NCBI RefSeq assembly: GCF_017993425.1
Contig: NZ_JAGOMQ010000017.1
Span: 18,934 to 82,933, forward strand
DNA length: 64,000 bases
Reading direction: 5' to 3'
Origin: Amaricoccus sp.
GTDB lineage: Bacteria > Pseudomonadota > Alphaproteobacteria > Rhodobacterales > Rhodobacteraceae
Part shown: positions 1 through 9,733 of the stretch, in pieces
Numbering within the stretch: position 1 is the first letter of the stretch
How the letters are laid out: the number at the start of each line of letters is the position of its first letter
Translations under genes and position numbers: made by a program
Notes under the pieces: model-generated
Databases searched by the model: none
Seen by the model: the letters and a program-made list of their open reading frames with translations, nothing else
Told to the model about the DNA's origin: nothing

Positions 1-215
1 CGGTCGCTCCGGCCCCCTTTGGGGGAAGTATGGGAGGTCCGGCGCGGATGTCACGCCGGATCGCGTCGTGCCGGGCGCGCCGGCTGGCAGGGTCGATTTG
101 ACCGCGGGATCGGCGGGCGTGGGGGGGTGTCGCCGTGATCCGGAGAGGCGCTGCAAAATCTTCGTCGCGTTGGCGGCTTCTCACCGAAAATCGGCGAGCG
201 CCCGGCTGTTCGAGA
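1..215. other. Window edge, no gene seen
   Basis: The first 215 bases hold no reading frame that I can support. A short perfect hairpin (CCCCC, loop TTT, GGGGG at 13-25) could be the end of a transcript from a gene outside the window, but no T-tract follows it. The rest is GC-rich sequence with no recognisable motif up to the start of the repeated element at about 216. Confidence 0.4.
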
Positions 216-410
216 TTTGCGCGCAAATATATTTCGAAATATTTTGAATATGAACGGTGAAAACCATTGCATCTTTATCAGCGCCGCATTTCGCAGCGCC
301 GTTCGACTCGCTTTGAGGTTGCGCCGTCCCCGCCCCATCCACTCCGCGCCGAGCCGGGAGACATGCGCATGTCTCCCGGCGGGCGCCGTCGCGGGAAGGA
401 CCTTGCCGCT
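216..410 (+). repeat. Dispersed repeat element I, copy 1
   Basis: First of three copies of a 185-195 bp intergenic element; the others are at 32090 and 37153. From left to right it has an AT-rich block with the palindrome ATATTTCGAAATAT, the constant motif GAACGGTGAAAA (from 252), a small stem-loop (GCGCCGC, loop ATTTC, imperfect partner), a GC-rich spacer and a perfect 28-bp palindrome at 353-380. The palindrome has left arm GCCGGGAGAC, centre ATGCGCAT and an exactly complementary right arm. The distance from GAACGG to the palindrome is 101 nt, the same in all three copies. It sits just past the stop codon of the minus-strand fumC gene. Similarity to copy 3 is about 89% by eye between the AT block and the palindrome. 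Confidence 0.85.
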
Positions 411-431
411 CGGAAGGCTCAGGACCCCGCG

Positions 432-1826
<1,395 letters not shown>

Positions 1827-1939
1827 CTCTCATCCTCGCTGGACTCGCTGCGCGGCCCTTCTAGCGCCCTCGGCCGGCCCTTGCCATGCCTGCCGGCCCG
1901 TCGCATCCTGCGGGCCGCGAGCGACGATGGCGGGAGGCC

Positions 1940-2350
1940 ATGGACGAGATCACCCTCAGCCCGGAATTCCTGCGCAGCCTGATCCTGAAGCTGCGCGCGC
2001 TGATGGCGCAGGAGGAGATGGTCTCGCCCGATTCCGGCTCGAACCCCTCGGACGACGAGCGCACCGCCACGCTGCAGGAATCGCCCGACAACCTGACCCG
2101 CGCCGAGATCGAGGCGCAGGTCGACGACCTCGAGCCCGACCAGCAGGCCGAGCTCGTCGCGCTGATGTGGATCGGCCGCGGCGACTTCGAGGCCGAGGAA
2201 TGGGCCGAGGCGCTGGCGATGGCGGTCGACCGGGCCGAGGGCGACGCCGCCGACTACCTGCTCGCCCACCCGCACGTCGCCGACTACCTCGACGAGGGCG
2301 TCGACAAGCTCTTCGACGGCTCCGACCTGATGGAGACGGGCGAGTACTGA
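1940..2350 (+). CDS. DUF3775 family protein
   Basis: A small acidic cytoplasmic protein of 136 residues. The core (SDSGSNPSDDE-like segment, then QAELVALMWIGRGDF, AEEWAEAL and ADYLL) matches the DUF3775 family as I remember it. The function is unknown. I chose the ATG at 1940 because it has GGGAGG just upstream and the protein then begins MDEITLSPEFL; an upstream in-frame ATG at 1886 would add an unlikely basic leader. It is divergent from fumC and converges on the DUF3035 lipoprotein gene, with a row of hairpins starting at its stop codon. No signal peptide or membrane segment is seen. Confidence 0.85.
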   Translation: MDEITLSPEFLRSLILKLRALMAQEEMVSPDSGSNPSDDERTATLQESPDNLTRAEIEAQVDDLEPDQQAELVALMWIGRGDFEAEEWAEALAMAVDRAEGDAADYLLAHPHVADYLDEGVDKLFDGSDLMETGEY

Positions 2351-2413
2351 CGCCGGAGGCGTCTCCAGCTACTGACGCCGGAGGCGTCTCCGCTACGGAC
2401 GCCGGGGGCGTTC
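2349..2413. terminator. Three tandem hairpins between convergent genes
   Basis: The 15-nt inverted repeat GACGCC-GGA-GGCGTC occurs perfectly at 2349-2363 and 2374-2388, and imperfectly at 2398-2413, with a period of about 25 nt. The first copy overlaps the stop codon of the upstream gene. Such an array between convergent genes could end transcription in both directions. There is no T-tract, so intrinsic termination is an inference. Confidence 0.45.
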
Positions 2414-2427
2414 TCCGCGGACGCGCT

Positions 2428-2967
2428 TCAGTCCACCCGCGGCGGCGCGGCCGGGACCCGCACGCCGTGGTCGCGCAGCAGGACGAACTGCGCGTCCGCG
2501 TCGAGGCGCATGTCCTCGTAGATCGACCAGTCGGGCGAATCCTTGTGCGCCCAGCGCTCCAGCAGCAGGCCGCGGTTCTCGTCGCGGTAGGTCGCGTCCT
2601 CGACGGCGAGCCGCGCGCGGATCTGCGGATCGACCGGCCCGGCCCGCGCCACCAGCGCCGCCGCGCTCGCCGTCCCCGCCGGCTGCTCGCGCCCGGTCAG
2701 CGCCGCCACGGCCTCGATGTCGGGATTGGGGTCGACGAGGTTCGCCGCCCCCGGCGTCGGCGCCGGCAGCGCCGCGAGGTTGGTCGGCATCTCCAGCGGC
2801 TTCGTCGGCAGCACCAGGAACTCGTCGGGGCTCGACCCCACCCCGGCGCTGCGCAGCGCGCCGGCGAGGCCGCCCCCCTGGCAGGCGGAGAGCGCGCAGG
2901 CCGTCGCCGCCAGCGCTGCCGCGCCGGCGATCCTCCGCCACCGCCTCTCTCGACCGATCCGGATCAT
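2428..2967 (-). CDS. DUF3035 lipoprotein
   Basis: A predicted outer-membrane or periplasmic lipoprotein of 179 residues. It has a basic N-terminus (RERRWRR), a hydrophobic stretch and the lipobox LSAC at about residues 26-29, so Cys29 would be lipidated. The mature part contains the conserved PDEFLVLPTKPLEMPTNL segment that I recognise from the DUF3035 family of Rhodobacterales. The ATG at 2967 follows lspA by 32 nt on the same strand. The pairing is apt, since LspA cleaves the signal peptides of prolipoproteins. The role of DUF3035 proteins is unknown. Confidence 0.88.
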   Translation of the reverse strand: MIRIGRERRWRRIAGAAALAATACALSACQGGGLAGALRSAGVGSSPDEFLVLPTKPLEMPTNLAALPAPTPGAANLVDPNPDIEAVAALTGREQPAGTASAAALVARAGPVDPQIRARLAVEDATYRDENRGLLLERWAHKDSPDWSIYEDMRLDADAQFVLLRDHGVRVPAAPPRVD

Positions 2968-2999
2968 CGCGGCGCTTCTAGCCCGGATCGCGGCCGCCG

Positions 3000-3494
3000 T
3001 CACGCCCTCTCGCGCCCCCGCGCGCCGTCTCCGGGGAAGAGGATGAGCAGGACCACGCCGACGAAGATCGCCGCGTCGGCGACGTTGAAGGCGAAGGGAT
3101 TGTCGATCCCGCAGCAGCTCATGTTGAGGAAATCCGCGACCGCGCCCCAGTGCAGCCGGTCCCAGACGTTGCCGAGCGCGCCGCCGATCACCGCGCCCGC
3201 CCCGATCGCCGCCGGCCAGCCCCGGTCGCGCCGCGCCCAGGCCGCGAGCGCCGCCACGATGACCAGCGCCAGCCCGACCAGCCAGGCCCGTCCGCCGTCG
3301 CCGAAGTCGAGGAGCCCGAAGTTCACCCCGCGGTTCCACGCCATGGTGAGGTTGAGGTACGGGTCCGCCACGGCGATCCGCCCGCGCTCCGCGAGGCCGA
3401 GCCCCTCGACGACCCAGAGCTTGCTCGCGCGGTCGACGCCGAGGACGGCGGCGGCGACGCCAAGCGTCCGGACGAGGCTCGGGGTGAGGATCAA
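3000..3494 (-). CDS. lspA: Lipoprotein signal peptidase (signal peptidase II)
   Basis: This inner-membrane aspartic protease removes the signal peptide from prolipoproteins after diacylglyceryl transfer. At 164 residues it has the usual length and four hydrophobic segments. The LspA motifs are all present: DRASKLW near residue 20, AWNRGVNFGLL, GGALGNVWDRL with the first catalytic Asp region, and VADFL...FNVADAAIF with the second catalytic Asp. It is the first gene of a two-gene operon with the DUF3035 lipoprotein. The start at 3494 gives a short N-terminus before the first membrane helix. Confidence 0.96.
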   Translation of the reverse strand: MILTPSLVRTLGVAAAVLGVDRASKLWVVEGLGLAERGRIAVADPYLNLTMAWNRGVNFGLLDFGDGGRAWLVGLALVIVAALAAWARRDRGWPAAIGAGAVIGGALGNVWDRLHWGAVADFLNMSCCGIDNPFAFNVADAAIFVGVVLLILFPGDGARGRERA

Positions 3495-3865
3495 GGCGCC
3501 GGGCTCCGCTCGCTCGTGCCGGCGCGACCCTAGCCCCCCGCCCGACCGGCCACAACCCCGCCCCGGGCGATCACCCGGGGCCGGAGGGCGCCCCCCGGGA
3601 TCGTCGGAGCGCCTTTGCGCTCCGGAGTCGGTCTCCCCACCCGCGCAAGCGCGGGCGGGGCCCCTGCGCGCCGTTGCGCGCCGTTATCCCCACCCCCCCT
3701 TCCCATGGGCGGGGGAACCTACACGATAGGTCAGGGGAAGAAGGAAGAGGAAAGAAGGGGAAAGCGGCGCGGCAGGAGCCCGTCCGGCGACTTCCGCGGG
3801 GCTCGCCGCCGCCGCCGCGGGCGCCGCCCTTGCCGCGCTCCCCGCCGGCCCATATACCGGGCGCC
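3495..3865. other. Intergenic region with several hairpins
   Basis: About 370 bases between divergent lspA and the TerB-like gene carry no supported gene. Three perfect stem-loops are visible: 3561-3580 (CCCCGGG, loop CGATCA), 3605-3624 (CGGAGCGC, loop CTTT) and 3641-3654 (CCGCGC, loop AA). The right third is a purine-rich stretch around 3740-3770 followed by the TerB leader. Promoters for both genes should lie here, but I cannot point to clear boxes. Confidence 0.4.
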
Positions 3866-4336
3866 ATGTCCGAGACCGCGCTGAACCCCGCCGACCCGCT
3901 GCTCGCCTCGTTCTCGGCGCAGGACGCGCTCGTCGCCATCATGGTCGGGGCCTCCGCCTCCGACGAGAACATGACGACGAACGAGCTCCTGTCGATCGCC
4001 CGCATGGTCGACACCCTGCCGGTCTTCGGCGGCTACGACCGCGACCGGCTGCGCACCGTCAGCCAGACCGTGTTCGACCTCCTGACCGAGGAGGACGGCC
4101 TCGACGCGCTCTTCGGCCTCGTGCGCGACGCGCTGCCGGAGGAGCTCTACGACACCGCCTACGCGCTCGCCTGCGACGTCGCCGCCGCCGACGGCCACGC
4201 CTTCCAGGCCGAGCTGCAGTTCCTGCTCGAGGTCCGCCACGAGCTGCGCATCGACCGCCTGCACGCCGCCGCCATCGAGAAGGGCTCCGCCGCCCGCCAC
4301 CGCCGCCTGCCGACGGAGCTTCCGGGCGCCGGCTGA
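3866..4336 (+). CDS. TerB-like (tellurite resistance TerB family) protein
   Basis: A 156-residue all-helical cytoplasmic protein. The segments FSAQDALVAIMVGASASDENMTTNELLSI (residues about 16-44), then ALACDVAAADGHAFQAELQFL (about 99-120), show the paired acidic-helix pattern of the TerB/DUF533 fold. Proteins of this type are often annotated as tellurite resistance proteins, but a resistance role is not shown by sequence and no other ter gene is nearby. The ATG at 3866 fits the conserved start MSETALNPADPLLASF. It converges on the NTF2-like gene 14 nt away. Confidence 0.75.
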   Translation: MSETALNPADPLLASFSAQDALVAIMVGASASDENMTTNELLSIARMVDTLPVFGGYDRDRLRTVSQTVFDLLTEEDGLDALFGLVRDALPEELYDTAYALACDVAAADGHAFQAELQFLLEVRHELRIDRLHAAAIEKGSAARHRRLPTELPGAG

Positions 4337-4350
4337 CGGAGGGGCGGGCC

Positions 4351-4788
4351 TCAGGGCCCGTCGAACGCGATGAAGCGGATGATCCGCCAGGCGCCGTCGG
4401 GATCGCGCCGGAACACGTCGAGCCCGCGCTCGAGGCTCGTCTCGGTAGCGCTCGCCGCCTCGGCGGTCAGCGTCCAGTCGAGCCGCACGATCGCGTGCCC
4501 GTCCAGGACCAGCACCTCGTGGATGTCGACCGCATAGGCGAGGCGGACGCCCTCGCGCGCCAGCGCGGCGGCCAGCCGCGCGCAGACCGCCGCCTTGCCG
4601 GCGTCGGGCGCGCCCTCGACCACGGAGACGAGATCGTCCGCGAAGAGATCGCAGACCGTGTCCGCATCGCGCGCGTTGAAGGCGGCCGCCCAGCCCTCGA
4701 GGCGCATGCGGATCGCCGCCTCGTCGGAGGCCACGTCCGCCCGGGCCGCCGACGCGGCGACGGCGAGCGCCAGCGCCGCCCGGATCAT
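4351..4788 (-). CDS. Secreted NTF2-like (SnoaL/DUF4440-type) protein
   Basis: A 145-residue protein with a short signal peptide (about residues 1-17, cleavage after a small-residue ARA stretch). It has a cone-shaped NTF2-like fold suggested by WAAAFNARDADTVCDLFADDLVSVVEGAP near residue 33 and a C-terminal DVFRRDPDGAWRIIRF strand pair. This family includes SgcJ/EcaC and ketosteroid-isomerase-like proteins; no catalytic role can be assigned. Its ATG overlaps the stop of the upstream carboxypeptidase gene by four bases (ATGA), so the two are probably translationally coupled and exported together. Confidence 0.75.
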   Translation of the reverse strand: MIRAALALAVAASAARADVASDEAAIRMRLEGWAAAFNARDADTVCDLFADDLVSVVEGAPDAGKAAVCARLAAALAREGVRLAYAVDIHEVLVLDGHAIVRLDWTLTAEAASATETSLERGLDVFRRDPDGAWRIIRFIAFDGP

Positions 4789-6227
4789 CCGAGCGCGATC
4801 CAGCGCCGGAGCAGCGCCTGCTCCTGCGCCCGGGCGCGGCGGGCGAAGGCGTCGCTGCCCGGCGGGTCGGCCAGCGCCTCCGGCGGGATCGCCGCCCGCG
4901 CCTCGAGGTCGGCGGCGAGGATCGCGAACGCCCGTCGCCGCTCCCCCGGCCCCTCGATATAGCCGGCGAGCGCCGAGACGAAGTCGAGCGTCCCGGTCTT
5001 CGCCACCACCCTTACCCCCGGCGTCTCCGCCGGCTTGCCCTCGGCGTCGTGCAGCGGCCGCTCCTTCAGCATCGCCGGCAGGCCGGCCGGCGTGGCGGCG
5101 ACGAGGAGCCGCGCCATCGCCTCCGGCGCGATCGTCGAGCGCGCCGTCAGCCCGGAATGGTTGGCGAGCGCCAGCCCGTCGAGCCCGTAGCGCGCCCGCG
5201 CCCATGCCGCCATCGCCGCCGCCGAGGCCGCGAGCCCGCTCGCGTCGCCGCCCGCCGCCCGCGTCGCCGCGAGGCCGACCACCTCGGCCGTCAGGTTGGT
5301 CGAGTATTTCAGCATGTCGACCAGCATCTCCCCGAGCGGCGCGCTCTCGCGCCGCGCCAGCGTCTCGCCGGCCGCCGGCGCGGCGCCGACCTCGGGCGCC
5401 GGCAGCGCCAGCCCCGCCTGCGCGGCCAGCGACCGGAACGCCTCCCCGGCATAGCGCGCCGGCGCCCGCACCGGCAGCCAGATCGAGCCGCGGCCCGCCA
5501 CGCTCCCGGGCGCGAAGGCCCAGACCTCGCGCTCCGCCTCCAGCACGAGCCGCGGCGGCCCGGCCCCGCCGACCTCCGCGGCGATCGAGGGGAACGTGGC
5601 CTCGAAGCGGTTCCCCGGCGCGCTCAGCCGCAGCGCCGGCCCCGCCTTGCCCGGCTCCCAGGCGAGGAACACCCGGTTGAAGTTGAGGTTCAGCCCGGAG
5701 ATCGCCGGATTGTAGGCCGCGGCCGCCGGCTGGCCCGCCTCGATCTCCGCGAGCTCCGGCGGCGGCGCGGCGACGGCGAGGAGCCGGCCCGTCACCTCCG
5801 AGAGCGCCGCCCGCGCCGCGGCGGCCATGTCGCCGAGCGCGTCGGTGTCGAGGAGCGGATCGGCCCCGCCGACCAGCGCGAGATCGCCGTCGAGCCGCCC
5901 TCCCGCGACGGGCCCCAGCGCCGCGAGCCGCGTCGCGAAGCGATGCCCCGGCCCCAGCCGGTCGAGCGCGTAGAGCGCGGTCAGCACCTTGATCGTCGAG
6001 GCCGGCGGCCGCGCCTGACCGGCCTGCCACGCCTCGATCACCGCGCCGCTCCCGGCGTCGGCGATGGCGAAGCCGGTCACCGGCCCGAGCTTCGAGCGCG
6101 ACAGGATGGCGTCGAGCGCCTCCGGCGCCGTCACCGCCCGCGCCGGTCGGCACAAAGCCGCGGCGGCCATCCCCCCGAGGGCGGCGCGGCGGGTGAGACG
6201 GAGGCCGGGCGGAGGCAGGGCGCGCAT
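4785..6227 (-). CDS. dacB: D-alanyl-D-alanine carboxypeptidase/endopeptidase (PBP4 type, S13)
   Basis: This periplasmic low-molecular-mass penicillin-binding protein trims or cleaves peptidoglycan peptides. Counting from the ATG at 6227 (480 residues) it has a twin-arginine-type signal (LRLTRRAALGGMAAAAL), the acyl-enzyme motif STIK (Ser77, Lys80), an STN triad in KYSTNLTAE and KTG in VAKTGTLDF. The large insertion between the first two motifs is typical of peptidase family S13. An upstream in-frame ATG at 6302 would put 25 residues before the export signal, so I prefer 6227. A secreted NTF2-like gene follows with a four-base overlap. Confidence 0.9.
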   Translation of the reverse strand: MRALPPPGLRLTRRAALGGMAAAALCRPARAVTAPEALDAILSRSKLGPVTGFAIADAGSGAVIEAWQAGQARPPASTIKVLTALYALDRLGPGHRFATRLAALGPVAGGRLDGDLALVGGADPLLDTDALGDMAAAARAALSEVTGRLLAVAAPPPELAEIEAGQPAAAAYNPAISGLNLNFNRVFLAWEPGKAGPALRLSAPGNRFEATFPSIAAEVGGAGPPRLVLEAEREVWAFAPGSVAGRGSIWLPVRAPARYAGEAFRSLAAQAGLALPAPEVGAAPAAGETLARRESAPLGEMLVDMLKYSTNLTAEVVGLAATRAAGGDASGLAASAAAMAAWARARYGLDGLALANHSGLTARSTIAPEAMARLLVAATPAGLPAMLKERPLHDAEGKPAETPGVRVVAKTGTLDFVSALAGYIEGPGERRRAFAILAADLEARAAIPPEALADPPGSDAFARRARAQEQALLRRWIALG

Positions 6228-6310
6228 GGGCAGGACTATGCCGCAAGGTCCGGCCGCGATCCAGTCTCGGCCCGTTTCGCCTGTGGATGAATCTGTGGGC
6301 AAGTTTTTTC

Positions 6311-6350
6311 TATTTCAATATCAAATACTTGAGCTGTGTCACAAGTTGTG
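6311..6350 (-). repeat. Short repeat element II, copy E
   Basis: Read on the minus strand: the palindrome CACAA-C-TTGTG (6340-6350), then AAG-TAT-TTG with its first A 15 nt from the palindrome centre, then an A-rich tail. This is the layout of the other element II copies at 9734, 11941, 25420, 31905, 41766, 55078 and 61721. It lies in the promoter region between divergent dacB and typA. It is a weaker member because its arms are only five bases long. Confidence 0.45.
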
Positions 6351-6434
6351 GCGCTCGGCCAGCGGCCCGCCGCGGCGTTGCCTTTCCCGCCGCGCGCCTC
6401 TAAAGGCCGGGCGACCCGTTCCCAGGAAGCCCCG

Positions 6435-8255
6435 ATGGATATCCGCAACATCGCGATCATCGCGCATGTCGACCATGGCAAGACCACGCTCGTCGACGCG
6501 CTGCTCAAGCAGTCGGGGGCGTTCCGCGAGAACCAGGCCACCGTCGAGCGGGCGCTCGACTCGAATGACCTCGAGCGCGAGCGCGGCATCACCATCCTCG
6601 CCAAGGCGACCTCGGTCGACTGGGAGGGCCACCGCATCAACATCGTCGACACCCCCGGCCACGCCGACTTCGGCGGCGAGGTGGAGCGCATCCTCGGCAT
6701 GGTCGACGGGGTGCTGCTGCTGGTCGACGCGGCCGAAGGCCCGATGCCGCAGACGAAGTTCGTCACCGCCAAGGCGCTCCGTCTCGGGTTGCGGCCGATC
6801 GTGCTCCTCAACAAGGTCGACCGGCCCGACGCCGAGCCGGACCGGGCGCTGAACGAGGTGTTCGACCTCTTCGTCACCCTCGACGCCGACGAGCACCAGC
6901 TCGACTTCCCGGTGCTCTACGCCTCGGGGCGGGCCGGCTGGGCCGACGCGGAGCTCGACGGGCCGCGCAAGGATCTGACCGCGCTCTACCGGATGATCCT
7001 CGACCACGTGCCGGCCCCGAAGCAGCTCGCCCATGCCACCGAGCCCTTCTCGATGCTCGCCACCACGCTCTCCGCCGACCCCTACCTCGGCCGGCTGCTG
7101 ACGGGCCGGATCGAGACCGGCACGGTGAAGGCCGGGCAGATGGTCCGCGCGCTCTCCCGCGACGGCGCGGAGGTGGAGCGGTTCCGCGTCTCCAGGGTCC
7201 TCGCCTTCCGCGGCCTCGCCCGCCAGCCCATCGACGCCGCCGAGGCCGGCGACATCGTCAGCCTCTCCGGCATGTCGAAGGCGACGGTCGCCGACACCAT
7301 CGCCGACTTCGCCGTCGCCGACCCGCTGCCCGCCCAGCCGATCGACCCGCCGACGATCTCTGTCACCTTCGGCATCAACGACAGCCCGCTCGCCGGCCGC
7401 GAGGGCGACAAGGTGCAGTCCCGCGTCATCCGCGACCGGCTCCTGCGCGAGGCCGAGTCCAACGTGGCGATCCGCGTGACGGATTCCCCCGACGGCGACG
7501 CCTTCGAGGTGGCGGGCCGCGGCGAGCTCCAGCTCGGCGTGCTGATCGAGAACATGCGCCGCGAGGGCTTCGAGCTGTCGATCTCCCGCCCCCGCGTGCT
7601 CTTCCGCGAGGAGGGGGGCGAGCGGCTGGAGCCGATGGAGGAGGTGACCGTCGACGTCGACGAGGAATTCTCCGGCGTGGTGGTGGACAAGCTCAGCCAG
7701 CGCAAGGGCGACCTCGTCGAGATGCGCACCGGCGCCGGCGGCAAGACCCGGATCGTCGCCCACGTGCCCTCGCGGGGCCTGATCGGCTACCACGGCGAGT
7801 TCCTGACCGACACCCGCGGCACCGGCGTGCTCAACCGGGTGTTCCACGGCTGGTCCGCCTACCGCGGCGCCATCCCGGGCCGCCGCAACGGCGTGCTGAT
7901 CTCGATCGAGGACGGCGTCTCCGTCGCCTACGCGATCTTCAACCTCGAGGACCGCGGGCGGTTCTTCATCGGCTCGGGCGAGCCGGTCTACCAGGGCATG
8001 ATCCTCGGCGAGCACAGCCGCGACAACGACCTCGAGGTGAACCCGCTCAAGGGCAAGAAGCTCACCAACATCCGCGCCGCCGGCAAGGACGAGGCCGTCG
8101 TCCTGACCCCCCCGGTGCGGATGAGCCTCGAGCAGGCGATCGCCTATATCGAGGACGACGAGCTGGTCGAGGTGACGCCCGCCAGCATCCGCCTGCGCAA
8201 GCGATTTCTCGATCCGCACGAGCGCAAGCGCCAGTCGCGGCAGGCCGCCTCCTGA
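6435..8255 (+). CDS. typA: Ribosome-binding translational GTPase TypA/BipA
   Basis: An elongation-factor-like GTPase that binds the ribosome and helps 50S assembly and stress adaptation. At 606 residues it has the full family length. The GTPase motifs are intact: AHVDHGKTT (about residues 10-18), RGITI in switch [15 protein letters not shown] in switch II and NKVD. The C-terminal part contains the BipA-specific [17 protein letters not shown] and [12 protein letters not shown]. The ATG at 6435 is preceded by AGGAAG and gives the canonical [16 protein letters not shown] start. Transcription probably starts in the AT-rich interval after 6300. Confidence 0.97.
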   Translation: MDIRNIAIIAHVDHGKTTLVDALLKQSGAFRENQATVERALDSNDLERERGITILAKATSVDWEGHRINIVDTPGHADFGGEVERILGMVDGVLLLVDAAEGPMPQTKFVTAKALRLGLRPIVLLNKVDRPDAEPDRALNEVFDLFVTLDADEHQLDFPVLYASGRAGWADAELDGPRKDLTALYRMILDHVPAPKQLAHATEPFSMLATTLSADPYLGRLLTGRIETGTVKAGQMVRALSRDGAEVERFRVSRVLAFRGLARQPIDAAEAGDIVSLSGMSKATVADTIADFAVADPLPAQPIDPPTISVTFGINDSPLAGREGDKVQSRVIRDRLLREAESNVAIRVTDSPDGDAFEVAGRGELQLGVLIENMRREGFELSISRPRVLFREEGGERLEPMEEVTVDVDEEFSGVVVDKLSQRKGDLVEMRTGAGGKTRIVAHVPSRGLIGYHGEFLTDTRGTGVLNRVFHGWSAYRGAIPGRRNGVLISIEDGVSVAYAIFNLEDRGRFFIGSGEPVYQGMILGEHSRDNDLEVNPLKGKKLTNIRAAGKDEAVVLTPPVRMSLEQAIAYIEDDELVEVTPASIRLRKRFLDPHERKRQSRQAAS

Positions 8256-8418
8256 CGTTTGCATTTTGCGAAAGAGTTTTGCAATTCACGGCAGGGTTGT
8301 GTTTGCGGTTTGGGACGGCCCCTGTTATTCGCCCTCAGGTTGTTTCGATCGGCAGCTTCCGCCGCTCGGAAAACCTCAGATTGAACTCGCGGGACGCCCA
8401 TCGCGTGACGTGCGAAAG
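8256..8418. other. Intergenic region downstream of typA
   Basis: This stretch between typA and the candidate promoter holds no gene. Near 8262-8292 are several TTTGCA-like repeats on an AT-richer background. I see no terminator with a T-tract, so read-through from typA is possible. Confidence 0.35.
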
Positions 8419-8435
8419 TTGGCACGAAACATGCA
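8419..8435 (+). promoter_or_regulatory. Candidate sigma-54 promoter
   Basis: The sequence TTGGCACG-AAAC-ATGCA has the GG of the -24 box at 8421-8422 and the GC of the -12 box at 8433-8434, exactly ten bases apart as in RpoN-dependent promoters. It differs from the consensus TTGGCACG-N4-TTGCA at one position. The start site would fall near 8446, about 30 nt before the XRE gene ATG. No enhancer-binding protein site or regulator is visible, so this is a candidate only. Confidence 0.4.
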
Positions 8436-8476
8436 TCGGGTAAGGCAGCGACAGAATGCGGACATGGAGCTTTCCG

Positions 8477-8848
8477 ATGAGACACCCGGTCGACGTGCAT
8501 GTAGGCAAGCGGGTCCGGCACCGGCGCTGGATGGTGGGGATGACCCAGCAGCAGCTCGGCGACATCGTGGGCATCAAGTTCCAGCAGATCCAGAAGTACG
8601 AGACGGGGATGAACCGCATCTCCGCCTCCCGGCTTTGGGACATCGCGCAGGCGCTGGACGTGTCGATCAGCTTCTTCTTCGAGGGCTTCGACGGCGAGGC
8701 CGAGGCGCCGGCGGCCGCCGAGGCGCAGCGGGGGGACCTGCTGGCGGACAAGGAGGCGCTGGAGCTGGTGCGGTCGTACTACTCGATCCCCGAGGCGCAG
8801 CGGCGGCGGCTGTTCGACCTTGCCCGCGTGCTGAGCGACGTGGCCTGA
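8477..8848 (+). CDS. XRE family helix-turn-helix transcriptional regulator
   Basis: A 123-residue DNA-binding protein. The N-terminal two thirds form a Cro/CI-type helix-turn-helix: GKRVRHRRWMVGMTQQQLGDIVG, then KFQQIQKYETGMNRISASRLWDIAQALDVSISFFF. A short acidic linker follows, then a C-terminal helix (EALELVRSYYSIPEAQRRRLFDLARVL) that may dimerise. Similar proteins are common in Rhodobacterales, but the target is unknown. I chose the ATG at 8477 because GGAG lies 7 nt upstream; an upstream ATG at 8456 lacks a good site. It precedes hisN by 67 nt on the same strand and may share its transcript. Confidence 0.88.
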   Translation: MRHPVDVHVGKRVRHRRWMVGMTQQQLGDIVGIKFQQIQKYETGMNRISASRLWDIAQALDVSISFFFEGFDGEAEAPAAAEAQRGDLLADKEALELVRSYYSIPEAQRRRLFDLARVLSDVA

Positions 8849-8915
8849 GGGGCGCGGGGCGCAAACTGATCGCTGCGGGCCGGATGGCCGCGAGGGCCGT
8901 CCGGCAGGCGAGCGC

Positions 8916-9716
8916 ATGAATTTTTCAGACGATCTCACCGCGGAGTTGTGGCGCACGGCCGAGGCGCTTGCCGATATTGCGGCGGAGCACTCGTTGCCGC
9001 TGTTCCGGAGCCGGGGGCTGGCGGTCGAGGACAAGGGCGTCGGGCGGTTCGACCCGGTGACCGAGGCGGACCGGGCCGCGGAGGCGGCGATGCGGGCGCA
9101 TCTCCGGGCGGCGAGGCCGCAGGACGGGGTGCTGGGCGAGGAGTTCGGGCCGACGGAGGGGACCTCCGGGCTGACCTGGGTGCTCGACCCGATCGACGGG
9201 ACAAGGGCCTTCCTGAGCGGCGTCCCGAGCTGGGGCACGCTGATCGGCCTCGACGCCGGCGCGGGGCCGGTGCTGGGGGTGGTCGACCAGCCCTATATCG
9301 GCGAGCGCTTCATGGGCGGGCTCGGCCGGGCCGTGCTGCGGCGGGGCGGGAAGGAGCGGGCGCTGGAGACGCGGGCGTGCCGGGGGCTCGGCGACGCGGT
9401 GCTTTTCTCGACGTTTCCGGAAGTGGGGACCCCGGCGGAGCGGGCGGGGTTCGAGGCGGTGCGCGACCGGGTGCGGCTGACCCGCTACGGGCTCGACTGC
9501 TACGCCTATGCGCTGGTGGCGCTGGGGCAGGTGGACCTGGTGATCGAGGCCGGGCTCTTCGCCTATGACGTGCAGGGGCCGCAGGCGGTGATCGAGGCGG
9601 CCGGGGGGGTGGTGACCGACTGGCAGGGGAGGCCGGCCCACCGGGGCGGAAGGGTGCTCGCGGCCGGGGATCGCAGGATCCATGCCGAGGCGCTGGAGCT
9701 GCTGAGCCGGGCCTGA
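8916..9716 (+). CDS. hisN: Histidinol-phosphatase, inositol monophosphatase type
   Basis: A magnesium-dependent phosphatase of the inositol monophosphatase superfamily, 266 residues. Family motifs seen are DPVTEADRAAE, GEEFG (metal-binding Glu), WVLDPIDGTRAFLSG (the two metal-binding Asp residues) and AYDVQGPQAVIEAAGG near the C-terminus. The FLSG extension after DPIDGTRA and the overall form resemble HisN, which dephosphorylates histidinol phosphate, more than SuhB or CysQ. Substrate assignment from sequence alone is moderate. No other his gene lies nearby. Confidence 0.82.
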   Translation: MNFSDDLTAELWRTAEALADIAAEHSLPLFRSRGLAVEDKGVGRFDPVTEADRAAEAAMRAHLRAARPQDGVLGEEFGPTEGTSGLTWVLDPIDGTRAFLSGVPSWGTLIGLDAGAGPVLGVVDQPYIGERFMGGLGRAVLRRGGKERALETRACRGLGDAVLFSTFPEVGTPAERAGFEAVRDRVRLTRYGLDCYAYALVALGQVDLVIEAGLFAYDVQGPQAVIEAAGGVVTDWQGRPAHRGGRVLAAGDRRIHAEALELLSRA

Positions 9717-9733
9717 GGGGCGCGGCGGCAAAC

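Noticed and set aside
267..420. Short conserved peptide encoded by all three element I copies (beginning LHxYQRRISxRR)
   Set aside because: The frame stays open in each copy, but it needs a TTG start, substitutions fall equally in all codon positions, and arm pairing explains the conservation better. Kept only as a remote alternative.
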